DNA of 64,000 nucleotides from Streptomyces sp. NL15-2K (GTDB lineage Bacteria; Actinomycetota; Actinomycetes; Streptomycetales; Streptomycetaceae): NCBI RefSeq assembly GCF_030551255.1, contig NZ_CP130630.1, positions 5,313,501 to 5,377,500 of the forward strand, read 5' to 3'. Shown piece by piece: positions 60,281 to 64,000 of this stretch (position 1 is its first letter; each line of letters starts with the position of its first letter). The notes under the pieces were generated by a model. It saw only the letters and a program-made list of their open reading frames with translations, ran no database searches and was not told where the DNA came from. The position numbers and the translations under genes were made by a program.

Positions 60281-60639
60281 GTCACCTTCTGCAGGAAAGA
60301 GCGTAATCGCTTCCGTTTGAGCCTATGGAGTTCGTGCGGCGGATTCCGTGGTGTTGGTTGGAACTCCGTGTGGCAGATCAGTGTCGGGTTCTCGTCCATC
60401 ACTTGGTCACTGCACTTCGCGTTTGACCTGGGTCAGGAAGGACTCTCACGAGGCCGTCCCGAATACGAGCACGCCTCCGTCCGGGACCTTGCTGTCGCGT
60501 ACGGGGATGAACGACCCGCTGCCACAGCAGCGTCAGCGACCCGTTCACATGGTCGTGGCCCTCTGACCGCTCGGCCGCCGTCTCCGCACGCCTCAACGTC
60601 TGGTGGTGAGGGTGTGAGGCCGGCCCGTAGGGTGCCCGG
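60281..60639. other. 359-bp intergenic region with a DUF397 relic
   Basis: Holds the DUF397 fragment at 60446-60525 and otherwise no recognised gene. Confidence 0.55.
60446..60525 (-). pseudogene. DUF397 C-terminal relic
   Basis: The minus frame reads FIPVRDSKVPDGGVLVFGTAS followed by stop (tca at 60446). This is the VPVRDSK...LVF core of DUF397, lacking the RKSSYS part and shortened at the C-terminus. Confidence 0.7.
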
Positions 60640-61581
60640 ATGATCGCGGTACCAGAGACGTTCGTGCGGACCACCGTCGAGCGCGAAGGGGAGACCGGCG
60701 CGGCCTGGCTCGCCGAGCTGCCCGGCATCGTGGACGGGTTGCTGGAGCGCTGGGAGTGCGTGCCGGACGGCGAGGTCATGCACGGGGGCGTCGGGGTCAT
60801 CGTCCCGGTGCGGAGGCGGAGCGAGGGGGCCGAGCCGGCCGTGATGAAGGTGTCGTTCCCGCATCCCGGCAACGTCCATGAGCCCGACGCGTTCATGGCC
60901 TGGCGGGGGCGGGGCGCCGTCCTGCTGTACGAGCGGGACGACGAGCGGTTCGCGATGCTGCTGGAGCGGGCCCGGACGTCCACCCTGGCCGAGCTGAACG
61001 CCGGTGACGAGGACGAGATCCTGACCGTCGCCGGGCGGCTCAACCGTCGGCTGGCCGTTCCCGCGCCGCCCGGACTGTCCCTGCCCCGGCTGCGGGAGCG
61101 GGCCGGCGTCTGGGAGGAGGAGCTGCGCCGGGACGCCGTAGAGCTGACGCACGCGCTGCCGGACCGGGTGCTGGACGCCGCCGTGGCGACCGTGCGCGAG
61201 CTGGGCCGGGTTCAGCCGGACACCCTGATCCACGGCGATCTGCACGCCCGGAACATCCTGCGCGCCGACCGTGAACCGTGGCTGGCCGTGGACCCCAAGG
61301 GGCATGTGGGGGACCCCGCCTACGACGGCGGCACCCTGCTCAAGTCGCGTGCCCTGGCCTTCCTGGAGGCGGACGATCTCGGCAAGGCGGTCCACCGCGC
61401 CCTGGACGTCTTCGCCGAGGCGGCGGAGCTCGATCGCGAACGCGTGCGGCGCTGGGGGCAGTTCCATGCGGTCCAGGCCGCGTTCCACGGGCGCCGGCAC
61501 GGGTTCCGTGTCGCCCGTGGGGGGCCACGGCTGGACTGGATCGTCCAATTCGCGGACGGGTTGGCGGAGTTGCTCACGTAA
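60640..61581 (+). CDS. APH(6)-like streptomycin/aminoglycoside phosphotransferase
   Basis: 313 aa. IHGDLHARNILRADREPWLAVDPKGHVGDPAYDGGTLL is the Brenner loop and metal site of the APH(6)/StrA-like family; kinase-like N-terminal domain with VMKVSFPHP. Streptomycin 6-kinases share this layout, but many Streptomyces homologues are of unknown substrate. Strong similarity to resistance enzymes is not by itself evidence of resistance. Confidence 0.85.
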   Translation: MIAVPETFVRTTVEREGETGAAWLAELPGIVDGLLERWECVPDGEVMHGGVGVIVPVRRRSEGAEPAVMKVSFPHPGNVHEPDAFMAWRGRGAVLLYERDDERFAMLLERARTSTLAELNAGDEDEILTVAGRLNRRLAVPAPPGLSLPRLRERAGVWEEELRRDAVELTHALPDRVLDAAVATVRELGRVQPDTLIHGDLHARNILRADREPWLAVDPKGHVGDPAYDGGTLLKSRALAFLEADDLGKAVHRALDVFAEAAELDRERVRRWGQFHAVQAAFHGRRHGFRVARGGPRLDWIVQFADGLAELLT

Positions 61582-61738
61582 TCGGGCAAAGAGCGACAAG
61601 GACAGGCGGCTTCCTGTCAATGTCCTGTCACTCCTCACACACTTTCGAACCTACTCGTGAGTTCTCTGCAATCTTCCTGGCCTGTCAGACAGGTGCCCCT
61701 ACGCATCTGCGCACAGCAACAGGAGTGAGCCACCCCCC

Positions 61739-62608
61739 ATGCGACTCAAGCGCATATCGACTCTCAAGAAGAGCGCCCTGATCGCGGCCTCCACCGCACT
61801 CGCCTGTACCGGTCTGCTGGCCGGCACCGGTTCCGCCCAGGCGGCCGGCAGCGGGCCGGGCGGCGCGACGAACATCCGGGGCACCGACCCCGGCGACACC
61901 GACCTGATGATCGAGCGCCTCTGCGCTCAGGAGGCAAGCCTGACGGGCGTCTACGGCGCCCTCAACGTCGACACCGGCGAGTTCAAGACCCGGGACGAGT
62001 ACCTGGACGACGTGTTCCCGCTCTGGGAGCCCGTCGGACCCTGGGAGACCTTCCGCGGCTGGTGCGGCAACGCGCAGGCCTCGACCTGGTCCATCAAGGG
62101 CGAGCCGGTCCGCACCTCGCCGTGGATCGGCAACCACGGATCGAAGGACGACAAGGAGACCTTCGTCAGCAGCTACAGCACCAAGACGTTCGCCAAGAAG
62201 AGCGTCGGCGCCTCGATCAGCCTCTCCGCCGCCAAGAGCATCTTCTCGGGCACCGCGGGCGGCAGTTTCACGTATGAGTGGGGCTGGGAGAAGGAGTCCA
62301 AGTTCGAGCGCCGCAGCGAGAAGACCATCCCGCCGTGCACGCAGGTCTCCGTGACGTGGACGCCGTACCAGCGCGTGGTGCGGGTGAATCCGATCTTCTA
62401 CGTCGAGGACTACCAGTGGAACAAGGAGCCCAGCAGCAGGGACAACATGAAGACGGTGCACAGCTGGCGCGACCGGGGCTACAACACGATCTACTCGCAC
62501 GGCTACTACATCGACGGCGTCTCCGACAAGCTCCTGCCCAACGGCCAGCCAGACGGCCGTGAGGACAAGGTGGAGGAGAAGCTGGACCCGGCAACCTGCG
62601 CCAAGTAG
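61739..62608 (+). CDS. Secreted protein with aerolysin/ETX-MTX2-like features
   Basis: 289 aa. Signal peptide to about residue 35 (STALACTGLLAGTGSAQA). The mature protein has four Cys (in ERLCAQ, RGWCGN, PPCTQV, ATCAK). The region STKTFAKKSVGASISLSAAKSIFSGTAGGSFTYEWGWEKESKFE is alternating Ser/Thr beta-hairpin sequence, followed by KTIPPCTQVSVTWTPYQRVV, the pattern of the stem and 'PP-x-T' strand of aerolysin-fold pore formers. Function inferred only. Confidence 0.6.
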   Translation: MRLKRISTLKKSALIAASTALACTGLLAGTGSAQAAGSGPGGATNIRGTDPGDTDLMIERLCAQEASLTGVYGALNVDTGEFKTRDEYLDDVFPLWEPVGPWETFRGWCGNAQASTWSIKGEPVRTSPWIGNHGSKDDKETFVSSYSTKTFAKKSVGASISLSAAKSIFSGTAGGSFTYEWGWEKESKFERRSEKTIPPCTQVSVTWTPYQRVVRVNPIFYVEDYQWNKEPSSRDNMKTVHSWRDRGYNTIYSHGYYIDGVSDKLLPNGQPDGREDKVEEKLDPATCAK

Positions 62609-62687
62609 GCGGGATTTGGCGGCAACCTTTCCGTGCGGGGCGGCGACCCACCAGCGGTCCGATTCCCCCCCACGGAAGGTACGCCGC

Positions 62688-64000
62688 ATGAGCGAGCACC
62701 GCGGCAAGGCGACTGACAGGCCCCGCCACCGCAGAAGGAGGACCGCGCTGGCGGTCGGCGTCCCACTGGCGCTGACCGCCGCCGGGACCATGGCCTACGG
62801 CACCGACCTCGGCGTCTTCGGCGAGGACGCCCAGCGCACGGCATCCGCCGCGACCGCCGCCCCGGCCTGGGCGGCCGACACCGCCGACGGCTTCGCCTCC
62901 GTCAACGCACTCGGGCAGAACGGCACGTACGGCGGCCGGGGCGGCAAGACCGTCACCGTGAAGACCCTCGCCGACCTGGAGAAGTACGCGACCGCGCCCG
63001 AGCCGTACGTCATCGTCGTCGCGGCGACGATCAACATGAACCCGGTCGGCAAGGAGATCAAGGTCCAGTCGGACAAGACCATCGTCGGCGCCGGCACCTC
63101 CGGGCAGATCGTCGGCGGCGGCTTCTTCCTCGGCTCCGGCGTGCACAACGTGATCATCCGGAACCTGACCATCCGGGACGCGTACCAGGGCATCTGGAAC
63201 GACAAGGAGCACGACTTCGACGCGATCCAGATGGACGGCGCCCACCACGTCTGGATCGACCACAACGATCTGCGGCGCATGGCCGACGGGCTCATCGACG
63301 TCCGCAAGGACAGCACGCACGTGACGGTGTCCTGGAACAAGCTGAGCGACAACAACAAGACCTTCGGCATCGGCTGGACCGAGAACGTCGTCACCGACAT
63401 CACGATCCACCACAACTGGTTCCGCGAGACCGAGCAGCGCAACCCGTCCACGGACAACGCGGCCCACGCCCACCTCTACAACAACTACCTGGAGGACGTG
63501 TCCGGCACCACGATCAAGTCCTCCTACGGCAACTACTCGCGCGGCAAGACCAAGATGGTCCTGGAGAACTCCTACTTCCAGGGCATGAACAACCCCGTCA
63601 CCAAGGACAGCACCGCCGCCATCGTCCAGAAGGGCAACACCTTCGTGGGCACCAGCGGGCGCAACGAGAGCGGTGGTACGGCCTTCGACCCGAAGTCGTA
63701 CTACGGCTACACCCTCGACAAGACGGCGGATGTGCCGGCGCTGCTGAAGTCGGGCACGGGCCCGCGCGCCGCGATCGGTACGACGGCCGCCACGAAGGGG
63801 GCGGCCGCGACCACGCTCACCGTCGCCAAGGACGGCAGCGGGCAGTACAAGACCGTGCAGGCGGCCGTGAACGCCGTACCGGCGAACAACCCCTCCCGTG
63901 TCGTGATCGCCGTGAAGCCGGGCACGTACCGCGAGTTGGTGAAGGTCCCCTCCAACAAGCCGCACGTCACCATCCAGGGCACGGGCGGCAGCCGCAAGGA
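62688..64000 (+). CDS. Secreted pectate lyase (PL1) fused to pectinesterase (CE8), 3' end missing
   Basis: At least 437 codons; runs past the window. Twin-Arg-like/basic start then a hydrophobic signal segment (ALAVGVPLALTAAG). Residues about 65-355 are PL1: DFDAIQMDGAHHVWIDHNDL, DGLIDVRKDSTHVTVSWNKL and ETEQRNPSTDNAAHAHLYNN. From about 370 a pectin methylesterase begins (LTVAKDGSGQYKTVQAAVNAVP, VVIAVKPGTYRELVKVP). Demethylation and cleavage of pectin are thus tied in one exported enzyme. Confidence 0.9.
   Translation, partial: MSEHRGKATDRPRHRRRRTALAVGVPLALTAAGTMAYGTDLGVFGEDAQRTASAATAAPAWAADTADGFASVNALGQNGTYGGRGGKTVTVKTLADLEKYATAPEPYVIVVAATINMNPVGKEIKVQSDKTIVGAGTSGQIVGGGFFLGSGVHNVIIRNLTIRDAYQGIWNDKEHDFDAIQMDGAHHVWIDHNDLRRMADGLIDVRKDSTHVTVSWNKLSDNNKTFGIGWTENVVTDITIHHNWFRETEQRNPSTDNAAHAHLYNNYLEDVSGTTIKSSYGNYSRGKTKMVLENSYFQGMNNPVTKDSTAAIVQKGNTFVGTSGRNESGGTAFDPKSYYGYTLDKTADVPALLKSGTGPRAAIGTTAATKGAAATTLTVAKDGSGQYKTVQAAVNAVPANNPSRVVIAVKPGTYRELVKVPSNKPHVTIQGTGGSRK

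Noticed and set aside
62268..63965. 565-codon minus-strand frame
   Set aside because: It is antisense to the pectate lyase-pectinesterase gene, whose motifs are unambiguous.
1..64000. tRNA or rRNA genes
   Set aside because: I saw no tRNA-like CCA-ended cloverleaf or rRNA sequence, though I could not run a covariance search.

Overview
The window is high-GC actinobacterial chromosome, almost certainly Streptomyces. GTG and TTG starts are common, coding is dense with strong third-position GC bias, and several products are Streptomyces markers: RsiG, GlnR, Nur, MshA, CarD, PhoRP and XRE/DUF397 pairs. From memory, the gene order follows the S. coelicolor core segment running from cysS-ispFD-carD-phoPRU (about SCO4230) down to nur (SCO4179) and glnR (SCO4159). 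Parts also echo mycobacterial neighbourhoods: mshA-YbjN-gpm beside a SenX3/RegX3-type pair, and HTH-hbhA-like-DUF2516. No rRNA, tRNA or CRISPR array was seen.

Layout. 0-7 kb: 5' end of cysS, ispF-ispD, carD, a lipoprotein, and phoP-phoR divergent from phoU with a PHO box between them. 7-13 kb: a cysteine-rich 54-aa peptide, a nickel-binding DUF4242 protein, small metabolic and regulatory genes, a sortase, an ISL3 relic and gpmA. 13-16 kb: an MFS gene cut off after 102 codons by a TnpB-related element. 16-28 kb: YbjN, mshA, a methyltransferase, an NlpC/P60 hydrolase, a receiver-PP2C phosphatase, DUF2516/HbhA-like/XRE, HxlR with an imine-reductase-like enzyme, a nitroreductase-hemerythrin fusion, and a HelR/HelD-like motor with TetR.

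29-37.6 kb is an accessory island. It holds a kinase-fold phosphotransferase, three paralogous HAD phosphatases, three paralogous GntR-type regulators plus the 3' relic of a fourth, two paralogous 61-62-aa membrane peptides, a low-GC two-helix membrane protein, and three copies of one operator-like block. It ends in a degenerate tandem repeat. This is the least explained part of the window and my main candidate for an undescribed system.

37.7-58 kb returns to conserved core: asparaginase, rsiG (both c-di-GMP motifs intact), dtd, ygfZ-like, nur, nitrobindin-like, a three-gene operon of membrane-anchored paralogues, DsrE, XRE/DUF397, an LmeA-like protein, a cysteine-rich leader peptide with sulfurtransferase and DUF1416, MoaD, a hydrolase, glnR, LacI, an S1C protease and a two-component system. 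58-64 kb is accessory again: a DUF6247 pair, decayed XRE/DUF397 pieces, an LLM oxidoreductase, an APH(6)-like kinase, a secreted protein resembling aerolysin-type toxins, and a pectate lyase-pectinesterase fusion that runs off the end.

Mobile DNA consists of short inverted-repeat elements of at least three families (2739-3054, 7362-7593, 26123-26229, 52895-53080), the TnpB-related element and an ISL3 fragment. Short tandem repeats occur in many intergenic regions.
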